Counted from the first letter of the stretch, positions 15,907 through 25,073 are shown. The stretch: 64,000 nt of DNA from Streptomyces sp. AJS327 (GCF_013450295.1 NZ_SKBR01000001.1:1120001-1184000); one strand, 5' to 3'. The notes: generated by a model from the letters alone, not told the origin. Translations and numbers: made by a program.

Positions 15907-16134
15907 CCCCGCACGGTACGTGGGCCGATGACGGCGATCGAGCGGAAATCGGCCGTGGTCCTCGGCCCCGGTCCTCGCCCGTGGTCCTTGCCCCTGGTCC
16001 TTGCCCGTTCGCGTGCGGTGCGGGGCCGGGTCCCGGTTCCCAGGGAGGGGTCCCGGGCGGTGGGGTGCGGCCCGGATGGGAGGCGCCGGATGGGAGGAGG
16101 GGCGGGATGGGATGTGTGGGAGAAACCGGGGTTG

Positions 16135-16158
16135 ATAGGCAAGTCGCTACTTGCCTAT
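16135..16158. promoter_or_regulatory. ArsR operator, perfect 10-4-10 inverted repeat
   Basis: ataggcaagt / acttgcctat around cgct, nine bases before the GTG of the ArsR gene. The position over the likely promoter and the perfect symmetry fit autorepression by the ArsR-family dimer. Confidence 0.8.
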
Positions 16159-16167
16159 GCTGAGGGT

Positions 16168-16461
16168 GTGGCTGACGATGTGTTCAAGGCCCTGGCCGAC
16201 CCCACCCGGCGGCGCATCCTCGATGAGCTGGTGGAACGGAACGGTCAGACGCTGTTCGAGATCTGCGGGCGGCTGAGCACCAAGCACGGCCTGGGGCTGT
16301 CCCGTCAGGGGATCAGTCAGCACCTCGCCGTACTGGAGGCCGCGGGTCTCGTGCGGACCCGGCGCCAGGGCCGATACAAGTTCCATGACCTGAACACCGA
16401 ACCGCTTGAGCGCGTCGTGACCCGATGGCTCAGGCCGGACATACCGGAGCGTGCCCCATGA
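16168..16461 (+). CDS. ArsR-family winged-helix regulator
   Basis: 97 residues from GTG 16168. DDVFKALADPTRRRILDEL is the usual ArsR opening, and SRQGISQHLAVLEAAGLV is the recognition helix. No Cys pair for metal sensing is present, so it is of the non-metal ArsR type. Its stop overlaps the start of the VOC gene (ATGA), one transcript being expected. ArsR-VOC pairs of this kind are common in actinomycetes, where the sensed signal is usually unknown. Controlled by the operator at 16135-16158. Confidence 0.92.
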   Translation: MADDVFKALADPTRRRILDELVERNGQTLFEICGRLSTKHGLGLSRQGISQHLAVLEAAGLVRTRRQGRYKFHDLNTEPLERVVTRWLRPDIPERAP

Positions 16462-16841
16462 GGATCGACCTCACCAGCGTCTGCGTCGACGACCAGGACA
16501 CGGCCCTGCGCTTCTACACCGAGGTCCTGGGTTTCGTGAAGAAGTACGAGGTGCCGCTCGGCGAGTACAAGTGGATCACCGTGGTCTCCCCGGAGGAGCC
16601 GGACGGCGTCGAACTGGCGCTGGAGCCGGGCCACCCCGCTACGGCCGCGTACAAGGCGGCGCTGGTCGCGGACGGCATCCCCGCCACCTCCTTCGCCGTC
16701 GACGACGTGCGGGCCGAGTTCGCGCGGCTGCGTGAGCTGGGCGTGCGGTTCACCCAGGAGCCGACGGACATGGGCCCGGCCACCACGGCCGTACTGGACG
16801 ACACCTGCGGCAACCTGATCCAGATCACGCAGTACACCTGA
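16458..16841 (+). CDS. VOC-family (glyoxalase/bleomycin-resistance fold) protein
   Basis: 127 residues with the paired beta-alpha-beta-beta-beta modules: IDLTSVCVDDQDTALRFYTEVLGF opens module one and ATSFAVDDVRAEFARLRELGV module two, ending DTCGNLIQITQ. The usual metal-binding His near the first strand is replaced (SVCV), so glyoxalase I activity is doubtful and a binding or detoxification role is more likely. Coupled with ArsR upstream. Confidence 0.88.
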   Translation: MRIDLTSVCVDDQDTALRFYTEVLGFVKKYEVPLGEYKWITVVSPEEPDGVELALEPGHPATAAYKAALVADGIPATSFAVDDVRAEFARLRELGVRFTQEPTDMGPATTAVLDDTCGNLIQITQYT

Positions 16842-17168
16842 CCCCACGCCGCGCTCCCACCGCCCACCACGGCCCCATCGCGCGCCGGACCGGTGTCGTC
16901 CCCGTCTCCCTGTCGGGTCGTCGCCCCGTCACACCCCGACGGGACGGGGCGACGCCGCCTCCGGTGGGTCGGGGTCCCGTCGAACCAGCGTGGGAACGGC
17001 CGACGGTCACGGGAGCTTCGTCGCGCGTCCGCCAACACCTCTTGACGTAGGGCGAGTTGGCGTCTTTCCGCATGGCGGCCGGGACGTGGCGGGGTCTGGG
17101 CGGGAACGATCCGGGACGTGAACGAACGTGCTGGTCACCGTCGTTGGCCGGTGAGACATGATGACCCG
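16842..17168. other. Intergenic space, nothing recognised
   Basis: 327 bp of GC-rich sequence with no coding frame, hairpin or repeat that I can support. Confidence 0.6.
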
Positions 17169-17750
17169 ATGGCACACATCGCACTGTTCCACTCCGTCCT
17201 CGGCCTGCGCTCCGCCGAACGTCTCGCGGCCGAGCGGCTGCGCCGCGCCGGGCATGAGGTGGTCACACCGGACCTCTTCGGTGGTGCGACCGCCGCCACG
17301 CTCGACGAGGGGTTCCGGCTGGTCGACCGCGTCGGATGGACCGCGATGATCGAGCGCGCCCGGCGGGCCCTCAAGGGGATGCCGGACGAGACGGTGCTCG
17401 CTGGCTTCTCGATGGGCACGGGCGTGGTCGTTGACCTCTGGGCGGAGCGCCCCGCGACGGCCGGGATCCTCCTCCTGCACGCCGTGCCCGACCTTCCCGG
17501 AGCTGTTCGTCCCGGCACGCGGGCGCAGCTGCACGCGGCGGAGCAGGACGAGTTCGCACCGCCGGAACGCGTCGCCAACCTCCGCCACGAGGCACGGGAG
17601 TTGGGCGTGGAGCTGGAGGTCTTCCGCTATCCCGGCGCGGGCCACTTCTACGTCGACCGGGAACTCCCCGACCACGATCCCGCCGCGGCCGAACTGACCT
17701 GGGACAGGGTGCTGACCTTCCTGGGTGAGGTCGAGCAGCCGCCTCAATGA
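17169..17750 (+). CDS. Dienelactone-hydrolase-like alpha/beta hydrolase
   Basis: 193 residues, MAHIALFHSVLGLRSAERL. Nucleophile elbow GFSMGTG (Ser instead of the Cys of true dienelactone hydrolase), and a late His in GAGHFYVDRE. Length fits the DLH family. An in-frame upstream GTG at 17118 is possible, but the fold begins at 17169. Cytosolic; substrate unknown. Confidence 0.85.
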   Translation: MAHIALFHSVLGLRSAERLAAERLRRAGHEVVTPDLFGGATAATLDEGFRLVDRVGWTAMIERARRALKGMPDETVLAGFSMGTGVVVDLWAERPATAGILLLHAVPDLPGAVRPGTRAQLHAAEQDEFAPPERVANLRHEARELGVELEVFRYPGAGHFYVDRELPDHDPAAAELTWDRVLTFLGEVEQPPQ

Positions 17751-17871
17751 GCGCCGCAACAGGGCGAGTTGGGCGGTCACTCTGTGCCCCACGGCGAGTT
17801 CGCCGTACGCCACCCCGGACTCGCTGTCCCACACGGCCGGTTCGCCGTGTGCCGCGCGGCGCCGGGGTGGT

Positions 17872-18177
17872 TCAGCCGGGCCCTCGTCGTCGGACGATCA
17901 CGTGGCCCACGAACAGCGCGACGCCGAGTACACCGACGCCCACCCCGGCGTAGCCGACGACCTGGCCGTGTGTCTCGCTGTCCCGCATCTCGGCGTAGTC
18001 ACGACCGTGGCTGAAGCCACTGTTGGCGGGATAGCACTGGTCGCCGGGTTCCATCACGTCCTCGCCGCAGTGGACGGCGTCGCCGTTCGTGAGCGCCGAG
18101 ACGTTGTTGACGACCAGGACGAGGGCGGTCACGAGCAGCGCACCGGCCAGCAGCTTGATCCACGGACGTGTCAGCAC
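17872..18177 (-). CDS. Small two-helix membrane protein, unknown
   Basis: 101 residues from GTG 18177: a membrane helix LLAGALLVTALVLVVNNVSAL, an extracellular loop with two Cys (HCGEDVMEPGDQCYP) probably in a disulfide, and a second helix VVGYAGVGVGVLGVALFVGHVIV followed by RRR. No family recognised. It lies 35 bp after the Nudix gene start region on the same strand and may share its transcript. Confidence 0.75.
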   Translation of the reverse strand: MLTRPWIKLLAGALLVTALVLVVNNVSALTNGDAVHCGEDVMEPGDQCYPANSGFSHGRDYAEMRDSETHGQVVGYAGVGVGVLGVALFVGHVIVRRRGPG

Positions 18178-18212
18178 CGCACCAGGCTACTGAAGGGCGG
18201 TCGCGCGAGCGC

Positions 18213-18668
18213 TCACTCGTCGCCCAGGTGGCGAACCAACGCCAACGTCTCGGTGAGTTGGGAGTGTTGGGGCTGGGGGAGCTGGTCCAGCGGGAACCAG
18301 TCGAGCGCGTCGAACTTGTGGGGCTCCCCGATGGCGACGTGCGCGGGGTCCACCCGGACCGCGAAGACCACCGCGACCCAGTGGGACACCGGGCTGCCGC
18401 GCAGGATGTTGCGGACGCCGAGCGTCTCGATGGTGAGGGCTTCGGCGACGTACTCCTCGCGGACCTCGCGGCGCACCGCCTCCTCGAAGGTCTCGCCGTG
18501 TTCGAGGCCACCGGCGCCGGTGTCCCAGGTACCCGGCTCGTCGCGGGCGCCCTGGCCGCGACGGGCCAGCAGGACCCGGCCCGCCCCGTCGTGGCAGACG
18601 AAGACACAGGAGACGGTGGGGGCTGTCAGAGCCTGGTCGCGGGGGCTTACGGGCGGGGTGCTGGTCAT
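18213..18668 (-). CDS. Nudix hydrolase (MutT-like)
   Basis: 151 residues from ATG 18668 (AGGAGAGCAGGAAG upstream). The Nudix box GGLEHGETFEEAVRREVREEY is present, with the last Gly of the consensus replaced (EEYVAE). Strand SCVFVCHDGAGRVLLARRG precedes it. Expected to hydrolyse a nucleoside-diphosphate derivative. Ends about 35 bp before the small membrane-protein gene. Confidence 0.88.
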   Translation of the reverse strand: MTSTPPVSPRDQALTAPTVSCVFVCHDGAGRVLLARRGQGARDEPGTWDTGAGGLEHGETFEEAVRREVREEYVAEALTIETLGVRNILRGSPVSHWVAVVFAVRVDPAHVAIGEPHKFDALDWFPLDQLPQPQHSQLTETLALVRHLGDE

Positions 18669-19160
18669 CTTCCTGCTCTCCTTGACGAGTTCACTGTTCC
18701 CGGGCCCCGAGGTGGCCCGGCTGCTCACGGAGGGCGCGTCCTGCGTCGCGGCTTCAACGTGCGCGCCTCGCAATCGAGTTGCCCGCACCCAATCGGCCCC
18801 GCGCCCACATGCGTCCGCGCCCACATGCCCCCGCGCCCACGCATGCCTACGGGACGCGGACCGTGGGGCGCCCCGTCCTCGCGGTCCTGTGGCTGTCGGA
18901 GTGACGGCACCGGGCTGGACCGTCGCACGCATGGCTAACGCCCGTGAGCTGTCCGGGGGTTGGGAGCCTAGTGACGGCGGGCCCGCGTCCGCCAAGGGAT
19001 TCCGGGGACGGGCGATCCTCGGGGCATGCGGTCTCAACCTGCCGCGCCGAAGCGGGGGTTGAGCATGCGTGCTGGTCCCGTGCGGGGTGCGCGCCGCTGT
19101 TTCGGCCGAGGTGGGGGAGGCCGGAGTGGGGGAGGGGGCCGGATGCCGGGCTCCGGCCGG
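18669..19160. repeat. Gene-free stretch with a 3 x 16-bp tandem repeat
   Basis: At 18799-18846 the unit ccgcgcccacatgcgt is present three times (third copy altered). The remaining sequence between the Nudix start and the TetR stop shows no supportable gene. Confidence 0.7.
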
Positions 19161-19778
19161 TCAGCCGGAGCCTTCGGCTTGACGAAGGTCCCGGAACACC
19201 GCGGGAGTCGTCCAGCCGCGCAGCGCGGCGCGGATCGTCGAGTCGAAGGCGGCCTCGGCCGTGGCGGGGTCGAGTGCTCCGGCCAGTTCGAGCGTCACGA
19301 GCCCGTGCAGGGTTCCCCAGATCGCCAGGGCGATCGACGTCGCGTCGCCAGCGAGGACGGACGCGGTCAGGGCGCGATCGATCGTCGTGAGGAGGGGCCG
19401 GACCGGGTCGCTGGTGCCGACCTCGCCCGACGGGTCGAAGGATCGCACACCGCCGAACAGCACCGTGTACAGGTGGCTGTGCTCGCGTCCCCAGCACCGG
19501 TAGGCGACGGCGAGGGCGTAGAGGTCGGCGAGGGGGTCCGCGGAGGGAGGCACCGCGGACAGGTCCTGGTACAGGCTGGCGACGGCGCGGTCGCGTACGG
19601 CGCTGATGAGTCCGCCCTTGCCGCCGAACAGCGAGTACACCGCCGTCGTCGACGTCTCGGCGGCGGCGGCCACGGCGCGGACCGTGACCGACTCCCGTGG
19701 GCGGGTGGCGAGTAGCTCGGTCGCGCACTCCACGAGCCGTTCTCTGACGGCCTCGTCGTTCGTTCTGGGCCTGACCAC
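19161..19778 (-). CDS. TetR-family regulator
   Basis: 205 residues from GTG 19778. N-terminal HTH: LVECATELLATRPRESVTVRAVAAAAETSTTAVYSLFGGKGGL, then a helical ligand domain (AYRCWGREHSHLYTVLFGG), as in TetR proteins with WHG-type C-termini. Divergent from the membrane-bound hydrolase at 19847; the 68-bp space holds two copies of GTT(T/C)TGAAAC. It probably represses itself and the hydrolase. Confidence 0.9.
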   Translation of the reverse strand: MVRPRTNDEAVRERLVECATELLATRPRESVTVRAVAAAAETSTTAVYSLFGGKGGLISAVRDRAVASLYQDLSAVPPSADPLADLYALAVAYRCWGREHSHLYTVLFGGVRSFDPSGEVGTSDPVRPLLTTIDRALTASVLAGDATSIALAIWGTLHGLVTLELAGALDPATAEAAFDSTIRAALRGWTTPAVFRDLRQAEGSG

Positions 19779-19808
19779 GGCCAGCAGCGTACCTCCTCTG
19801 GTAACGTC

Positions 19809-19831
19809 GTTTTGAAACAGCGTTCTGAAAC
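19809..19831. promoter_or_regulatory. Candidate TetR operator, two direct decamers
   Basis: gttttgaaac and gttctgaaac separated by agc in the divergent promoter region. The doubled near-identical site is typical of regulator binding; assignment to the TetR gene is by position. Confidence 0.45.
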
Positions 19832-19846
19832 TGCCGGAGGTCCGTC

Positions 19847-21181
19847 GTGTCCACGTCCGTCATACGCCTCGCCCGTCTCACCGGACGTTTACTGCTCGGG
19901 CTGGCCGCCGTCGCGACGCTGGCCGTCGTCTTCCTCGCGCTGATCTCCCTTACCGACGGGGCGGGTTCGGGGCTCGTCGCGTGGGCGACGACCCTCGGAG
20001 CCGGGGTCGCTCTCGCGCTGTGGCGAGGCAGACGGCGCACCCGGTGGGCCCGGCTCGTCCCCTTCCTGCCGGTGGCCGTCGCGGCGGCGCTGACGGCGAC
20101 GGTCTGTGTGCCGACCGTGCCCACGACCCGGCAGTACCCGCCCGCCCTCCCCTTCGTGGCCACGCAGCACTGGAACCTGTCCACGGGCAGCCGGGTGGCG
20201 GTGTACCACTACCCGCCCGCGAACTCCCGCGCCCGGCACCCCGTCCCGCTCGTGTACCTCAACGGCGGACCGGTGCGCGGTATCTCGGTGATCGACCACC
20301 GGTTCCTGCGGCACCTGGCACGCAAGGGCTACGACGTCTACGCCTACGAACAGGCCGGTGGTGGACGGAGCGAACTGCTCCCGATGAGCCAGTACTCGAT
20401 CTCCCGGTCGGTCCGCGACCTCGCCGCCTTCGTCGACCGCCTGGGCAAGGGAGACGTCGACGTCCTCGGATTCTCCTCGGGCGGGACCGTGCTCACCCGG
20501 GCCCTGGCCGAGCCGCGCGTCGCCGAGCGCCTGCACCGGGCGGTCATCGCCGAGCCCGGCCCGATGGACGGCCCCACCGCGCGCCTCGATGGACACAGGG
20601 GCCGACCGTCCGCGCGCGGCCTCGCCCCGGACGTGTCCGGACCGCGTTCGACGCACGTCCCCCGGTACGCCGTGGCGTTCGGCCTCATGCGGCTCGGGTT
20701 CCTCACCCCAGACACCGGACTGATCGGGCAGGCCGAGGGCGACAACGCCTTCGCCGCCGCGGACCTCGGCGGCGACACCGCGTCCGCCTACTGCGCGCGC
20801 GACGCGCATCGCATCCCCGACGAGGACACCGCGCGGAACTTCTCCTTCAGCCCCGCCGCCAGCCTCCGCGTCCAGCGGACGGTCCGGGACTCCCCCTCCA
20901 TCGCCCCGAAGCTGCGGCGCTCCCGGACCCCCGCGATGCTGATGATCGCCGAGTGCTCCTCCCAGGTCCGTCGGTGGGCGACCGCCATCCTCGCCCATGA
21001 CCCCGCCATCCGCCGCACGCAGTACCTGCCGGGAGTCGGACACCGCCTGTGGAACGGCCTCGACGACAACAACGAGCGGGCCGCCGCCGTCATCTCGGCG
21101 TTCCTTCAGGACAGGCCAGCGCCGCTGCCGAACTTCCCGACCCGCGAGGAGATTCCCACCTTCCTGCGCGACCGCGGGTGA
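19847..21181 (+). CDS. Membrane-anchored alpha/beta hydrolase (proline iminopeptidase-like)
   Basis: 444 residues from GTG 19847 (GGAGG six bases before). Three N-terminal membrane helices (about 12-35, 42-56, 68-86) are followed by an extracytoplasmic hydrolase: oxyanion strand VPLVYLNGGPVRG, DVYAYEQAGGGRS, nucleophile elbow VLGFSSGGTVL, and a C-terminal His in PGVGHRLW. The GGP and YEQAGGGRS motifs recall proline iminopeptidase-type hydrolases. Divergent from and probably controlled by the TetR gene. Confidence 0.88.
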   Translation: MSTSVIRLARLTGRLLLGLAAVATLAVVFLALISLTDGAGSGLVAWATTLGAGVALALWRGRRRTRWARLVPFLPVAVAAALTATVCVPTVPTTRQYPPALPFVATQHWNLSTGSRVAVYHYPPANSRARHPVPLVYLNGGPVRGISVIDHRFLRHLARKGYDVYAYEQAGGGRSELLPMSQYSISRSVRDLAAFVDRLGKGDVDVLGFSSGGTVLTRALAEPRVAERLHRAVIAEPGPMDGPTARLDGHRGRPSARGLAPDVSGPRSTHVPRYAVAFGLMRLGFLTPDTGLIGQAEGDNAFAAADLGGDTASAYCARDAHRIPDEDTARNFSFSPAASLRVQRTVRDSPSIAPKLRRSRTPAMLMIAECSSQVRRWATAILAHDPAIRRTQYLPGVGHRLWNGLDDNNERAAAVISAFLQDRPAPLPNFPTREEIPTFLRDRG

Positions 21182-21480
21182 GGTGCGGAGGAGGACGTCG
21201 CGGTCCGTCACGGGCGGTTGGCCGCCCCTCGACGCCTCGTCCGGAGCGAGTGGCGGGAGCGGGAGGCGGGGAGTGTCGCAGCCACGTCCGACAGTGGGGG
21301 GAGCGTCCGACAGGGGCCGTGGGATGGGCCAACGGCCCCTCGTATGGGACGAGTTCGGCGTGCCCTGACGGCTGCGGGCGGACGCCGGGGAGATGCTGTC
21401 GCGTCCCGTCCGCCCCCTGCTGGATCCGTGCCGGTCCCGCTAACCTCGGAGGACAAGCCGGGTCTGACGGGGGGAAGCTC

Positions 21481-21717
21481 GTGGCGACGTGTCCGTCCTG
21501 CGGTCGGGAAGAGGCTCAGTTCGGCGAGTGGAAGTGCGGGTACTGCGCCGGCCTGGAGCTGGGGAACGCCTACCACCGGGGCGGTCTGCCCGAGGTCGAG
21601 CGGGTGAAGGAGCGGAAGCGCTCCGAGAACCGGGGTGGGGGTGGGGGCTGTCTGCTCGTCCTCTTCACCGGTGGGGCGATCACGACCGCGCTGGAGATGG
21701 CGCACCGCCTGACGTGA
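21481..21717 (+). CDS. Small zinc-ribbon membrane protein
   Basis: 78 residues from GTG 21481. CPSCGREEAQFGEWKCGYC is a four-cysteine zinc ribbon at residues 4-22; a Lys/Arg-rich middle (ERVKERKRSENR) and Gly run lead to one membrane helix CLLVLFTGGAITTALEM. Such short proteins are common and uncharacterised. The 299 bp before it contain nothing I can support. Confidence 0.75.
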   Translation: MATCPSCGREEAQFGEWKCGYCAGLELGNAYHRGGLPEVERVKERKRSENRGGGGGCLLVLFTGGAITTALEMAHRLT

Positions 21718-22184
21718 GCCCGCGCACCACACGGCCGGGTGTCCGTCATCGACCGTCGTCGACGCGTGCTCCGGAGGCGAACCCACCGTCAGAAGCGGGG
21801 AGTTGGGTGCCGCGGAACGGCGGTTCGCGGTGGCGTCACGGCGTGAACCGGCGCGGAGTGGAGTGGGACCCCGGGGCCCGACGGAGCCCCGCTCAGGCCG
21901 AGTCGGAGGACGTCGGGAGGAGATCGACAGGAGGTCGGAGTAGGGGGCAGGCCGGGTCCTCAGGGGGTGGTGCCGTCAGGGACGAGGACGGCGCACCGGG
22001 GGAGCCGGGGTCGCCGGGGTGGGGCGGCTCGGGGTGGGGAGGCGAACAGCGGGCTCGGCGGCGTCAGTTGGGGCTGTACGGGAGTTCGGCGTGGGGTGTG
22101 GAGATGGTGCGGAGTCTGTCACCGGGGGTGTGGACTCCGATACGGTCGGCGCTCGGCGGAGGCGGTCGGTGGGGGAGGCTCGCG
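21718..22184. other. Intergenic space, nothing recognised
   Basis: 467 bp between two zinc-ribbon genes. The downstream frame is open through it, but its translation is low-complexity and lacks a ribosome site until 22185. Confidence 0.6.
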
Positions 22185-22859
22185 GTGCGAGAGTGCTGGT
22201 TCTGCGGTGGTGAGGTGACGGACCCCTGGTACAACCGCCTCATCGGGTTCCACCGGGGCGCGGAGACCGGAATGACCCGCTGGGTCGTGGTGCTTCGGAC
22301 CACGTGGCAGGCCGAGGTGGTGGAGGTGCCGCGCTGCACGCGCTGCTACGGCGGCCATGTGGCGGAGCGGGTCGCGCTGACGGCCTCCGGGGTCGCCCTC
22401 GTCGCGTACGCCGCCTTCGGCCAGTTGGACAGGCTCCTCGGGATCCTGCCGACCACCTCGGCGGGGAGGGCGTGGGCGGTGGTGTGGGCGGTGGCGGCCT
22501 GCCTCCCCGCGCTGTGCTGGCTGGCGCTCCGGCAGGGGTGGTTGCCGGGGAGGCGTCTCGCCCCGCGTGGGCTGCACTACGCCCGCCACCACCCGGAGGT
22601 CATCCGACTGCGGGAGGACGGCTGGCGGTTCCGCCCGGGCCCCTTCCCGTACTGGATGCTGCCCGCGGGCGGGCACGCTCCCGCACCGTCCACCCGGTTC
22701 CGGCGGTGGGTGGGGGCGGGCAGCGGACTGCTCGGGGTGGGCTGCTTCGTCACGACGATCGTCCTGTACTTCCAGGACCACGAGGAGGTGGCGGGCGGTT
22801 TCCTGGCGGCGGCCGGGGTGCTGCTGTTCCTGTCGTCCAGGGTCGATCCCGAGGACTGA
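22185..22859 (+). CDS. Zinc-ribbon multi-pass membrane protein
   Basis: 224 residues from GTG 22185 (GGGGAGG six bases upstream). ECWFCGGEV and PRCTRCYGGH provide two CxxC knuckles about 40 residues apart. Four hydrophobic helices follow (VALTASGVALVAYAAFG, WAVVWAVAACLPALCWLAL, LLGVGCFVTTIVLYF, FLAAAGVLLFLSS), with an amphipathic HPEVIRLREDGWRFRPGPFP segment between pairs. Unknown role, probably membrane stress or assembly; family not recognised. Confidence 0.78.
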   Translation: MRECWFCGGEVTDPWYNRLIGFHRGAETGMTRWVVVLRTTWQAEVVEVPRCTRCYGGHVAERVALTASGVALVAYAAFGQLDRLLGILPTTSAGRAWAVVWAVAACLPALCWLALRQGWLPGRRLAPRGLHYARHHPEVIRLREDGWRFRPGPFPYWMLPAGGHAPAPSTRFRRWVGAGSGLLGVGCFVTTIVLYFQDHEEVAGGFLAAAGVLLFLSSRVDPED

Positions 22860-23044
22860 CCAGTCACCCGGGCGTGGCCCTCACGAGTGGCGAACCGCTC
22901 GCCACGAGGCCCGCGTTGGGAGTTGTGGGGGCCGTGGGGCCTGGCGGGGACCGGCCGGGCGCCGGGGGACGCGGACGCGCGGGTGGGGTGCGCGCACGGG
23001 ACGGCGCGCCCTGGCGGACGGTGCGCCAGGGGCGCGGGCCCGGT

Positions 23045-23350
23045 CTAGGCGGGTGTGGGTGTGGGGGCGGGCGGGGTGGGAGGGGTGAGGGCGACGGTCA
23101 GTACCAGCAGCGCGGCGGCGGCCACGGCGAGGACGACGGTGCCGCGTAACTCGCCCCGCTCGTCGGGGGATGGCATGTACGGGTAGGCCGAGGGGCGGTG
23201 GTGTCCACAGACCGGGCAGTGCACCATCGCCGGTACGTGCCGGGGCCTCCGGCGGGGTTCGGGGTGACGGCCGAGCCGCTCGCCGTCGCAGTGGAAGGGC
23301 TCGCCACTCCCGTGGTGGTCGGGGTGCTCGTCGTGCTCGTGGTGTCGCAT
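23045..23350 (-). CDS. His-rich zinc-ribbon-like small membrane protein
   Basis: 101 residues from ATG 23350. N-terminus MRHHEHDEHPDHHGSGEPFH is strongly His-rich; HCPVCGHH is a half zinc ribbon, and one membrane helix TVVLAVAAAALLVLTVAL precedes a Pro/Thr tail. Likely metal binding, function unknown. Confidence 0.7.
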   Translation of the reverse strand: MRHHEHDEHPDHHGSGEPFHCDGERLGRHPEPRRRPRHVPAMVHCPVCGHHRPSAYPYMPSPDERGELRGTVVLAVAAAALLVLTVALTPPTPPAPTPTPA

Positions 23351-23976
23351 GGTCCGGTTCCGTGAGTCCCGTCGCTGGTACCTGGTACGTCCCGTTGTCT
23401 AACTGCGGGAGCACCACCGGGGGTTGGGGATTCGGCCAATTGCTGACGAGCCGCCCGGGTGTGCTGGCCCGCGGGCGTGGGAGACCGTGCGGGACTGTCT
23501 TCTGGCGTCGCGCGGGCGGGAGTTGGGGGCGGTGGGGCGGGGACGGAACGAGGGTGGGGCGCGGACGGCGTGGGGCGTGCTGCCGCGTGTGGTGGTGGGG
23601 TTCTGGTCTGGAGGGTTGGCCGGATGGAGTCGCCGGGCGCGGGTGGGGGGTTATGGGTGTGGGTGATGGCGGACCGGCCGCCGGGGTGGCCGGGGGAGGG
23701 AGTGGCGCGCCGGAATGGTCGCCCTGCGTGGTGGTGATCCGTGCGGAGGGTTATCCTGGGTCCCGTAACTCCCGTGATCGGCCGCCGAGTTGGCTCGGCG
23801 GCCGATGCGCGTCCGGGCGCTGTGCGCGGTGTGGGGCGCCCTTCCGGCAGGGGTGCCGTCGCCCCGCGCGCTGGCAGTGGACCGGCGGGGTGGGTGGCCG
23901 CCGCGTCCGGCCGGGGAACCGCGTCCGGCTGGGCGGATGACCCGTCGGGGGATCGGGGCGTGGCGTCCGGAGGCCG
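23351..23976. other. Gene-poor space containing only a terminator
   Basis: 626 bp of GC-rich, G/T-skewed sequence before the start of the small membrane gene and after the end of the CitE-lyase gene. Apart from the hairpin at 23777-23806 I see nothing. Confidence 0.6.
23777..23806 (-). terminator. Strong terminator closing the long catabolic gene string
   Basis: atcggccgccgag / ctcggcggccgat form a perfect 13-bp stem with a TTGG loop, 170 bases past the stop of the CitE-type gene. Confidence 0.85.
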
Positions 23977-24810
23977 TCAGGGGTGGCGGGGGGCGGTCGA
24001 GAGCAGGCGGCGGGCCTGGCGCACCACCGCCTCGTCGATCATGCGGCCGGAGTCGTCCACGGCGGCCCCGGAGCCCGCGCCCTCGTACCGTGCGATCAGC
24101 AGCCGCGCCCGGTCGAGTTCGCGTTCGCCGGGGGTGAAGACCTCGTTGACGACGGCGAGTTGGGCGGGGTGGACGCAGGCCCGGCCGCCGAAGCCGAGAC
24201 GCCGGAGGGCCAGGGTGGAGCGCCGCAGCGCGTCCAGATCGCGGAAGTCGGTGCTCACGGGGCCGAGGGGCGGGGCGAGCCGGGCGGCGGCCGAGGCCAG
24301 GACGAGCTGGGAGCGCGCCCACAGCAACTCCCGTTCGTCCTCACCAGGTTGGATGCCGGTGTCGGCCCGCAGGTCGGCCTCGCCGAGCTGGACCCGGGTG
24401 ACGCGCGGTCCGTGGGCGAGGAGTGGCGCGGCGAGCAGCGCCGCCGCCGACTCCAGCAGCGGGCAGAGGGCGATGCCCGGCACGTCAGCCAACTCGGCGG
24501 CGACGGCGTGCAGTTCGTCGACGTGCTCGGTCTTGGGGACGAGGAGGCCGGTGACGGCGGGCAGTGCCACGGCGGCGGTGTCCGTCAGCCCGGGGGGACC
24601 GTGGTTGATCCGTACCCAGATCTCCGGGCCCGGCGTGGTCCCGGCGGGTGGGAGGCCGGACAGCCAGGCCGCGCTGGCCGCGCGGGCGGCGTCCTTCTCG
24701 GCGGGCGCCACGCTGTCCTCCAGGTCGAGGAGGACGGCGTCGGCGCCGCGCTGGAGGGCCTTCGCCAGCATCTCCGGGCGGTTCCCCGGCACGTAGAGGG
24801 CGGATCGCAC
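23977..24810 (-). CDS. HpcH/HpaI aldolase / citrate-lyase beta (CitE)-family lyase
   Basis: 277 residues from GTG 24810 (GGAGAG before it). RSALYVPGNRPEMLAKAL is the classic CitE opening; DAVLLDLEDSVAPAEKDAAR carries the Glu/Asp metal loop, VPKTEHVDEL the substrate Lys/Glu strand, and FGGRACVHPAQLAVVNEVF the CoA-side HPxQ motif. Such enzymes cleave beta-hydroxyacyl-CoA (malyl-, citramalyl-CoA and alike) to two fragments or hydrolyse malyl-CoA. As last gene of the string it is well placed for the final C-C cleavage after the CoA-transferase step. Confidence 0.9.
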   Translation of the reverse strand: MRSALYVPGNRPEMLAKALQRGADAVLLDLEDSVAPAEKDAARAASAAWLSGLPPAGTTPGPEIWVRINHGPPGLTDTAAVALPAVTGLLVPKTEHVDELHAVAAELADVPGIALCPLLESAAALLAAPLLAHGPRVTRVQLGEADLRADTGIQPGEDERELLWARSQLVLASAAARLAPPLGPVSTDFRDLDALRRSTLALRRLGFGGRACVHPAQLAVVNEVFTPGERELDRARLLIARYEGAGSGAAVDDSGRMIDEAVVRQARRLLSTAPRHP

Positions 24811-24910
24811 GGTTCTCTCCTCGGGTGACGGCGGACGGGGGACAGGTGTCGGCGGACGGGGACCGGTGGACCGGGAGGGAGGGGTAACGGGCTGTCGCGG
24901 GTGGGGAGTT

Positions 24911-24954
24911 CGGGCGGCCCGGCCGGTTGCCGACGAGCCCGGCCGGGCCGCCCG
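24911..24954 (-). terminator. Long GC hairpin between amidohydrolase and CitE genes
   Basis: cgggcggcccggccgg / ccggccgggccgcccg, 16-bp perfect stem with 12-nt loop, 120 bases after the amidohydrolase stop. It may be an internal terminator or attenuator that lowers CitE expression, or protect mRNA. Confidence 0.65.
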
Positions 24955-25073
24955 CCCCCCGTCCCCCACCCCGGGGGCCCGTCGCCGGGGGCGCGGCGGA
25001 CGGACCGGGGTGGGGCGGCTGGGACCCGGCCGGCGGTGGTCGCTGGTCCGGCGGCGGGGTGCTGGCCGGGGGC

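Noticed and set aside
23351..23760. Possible genes in the G/T-rich stretch
   Set aside because: Translations in all frames are low-complexity Gly/Arg/Trp with no ribosome site or motif.
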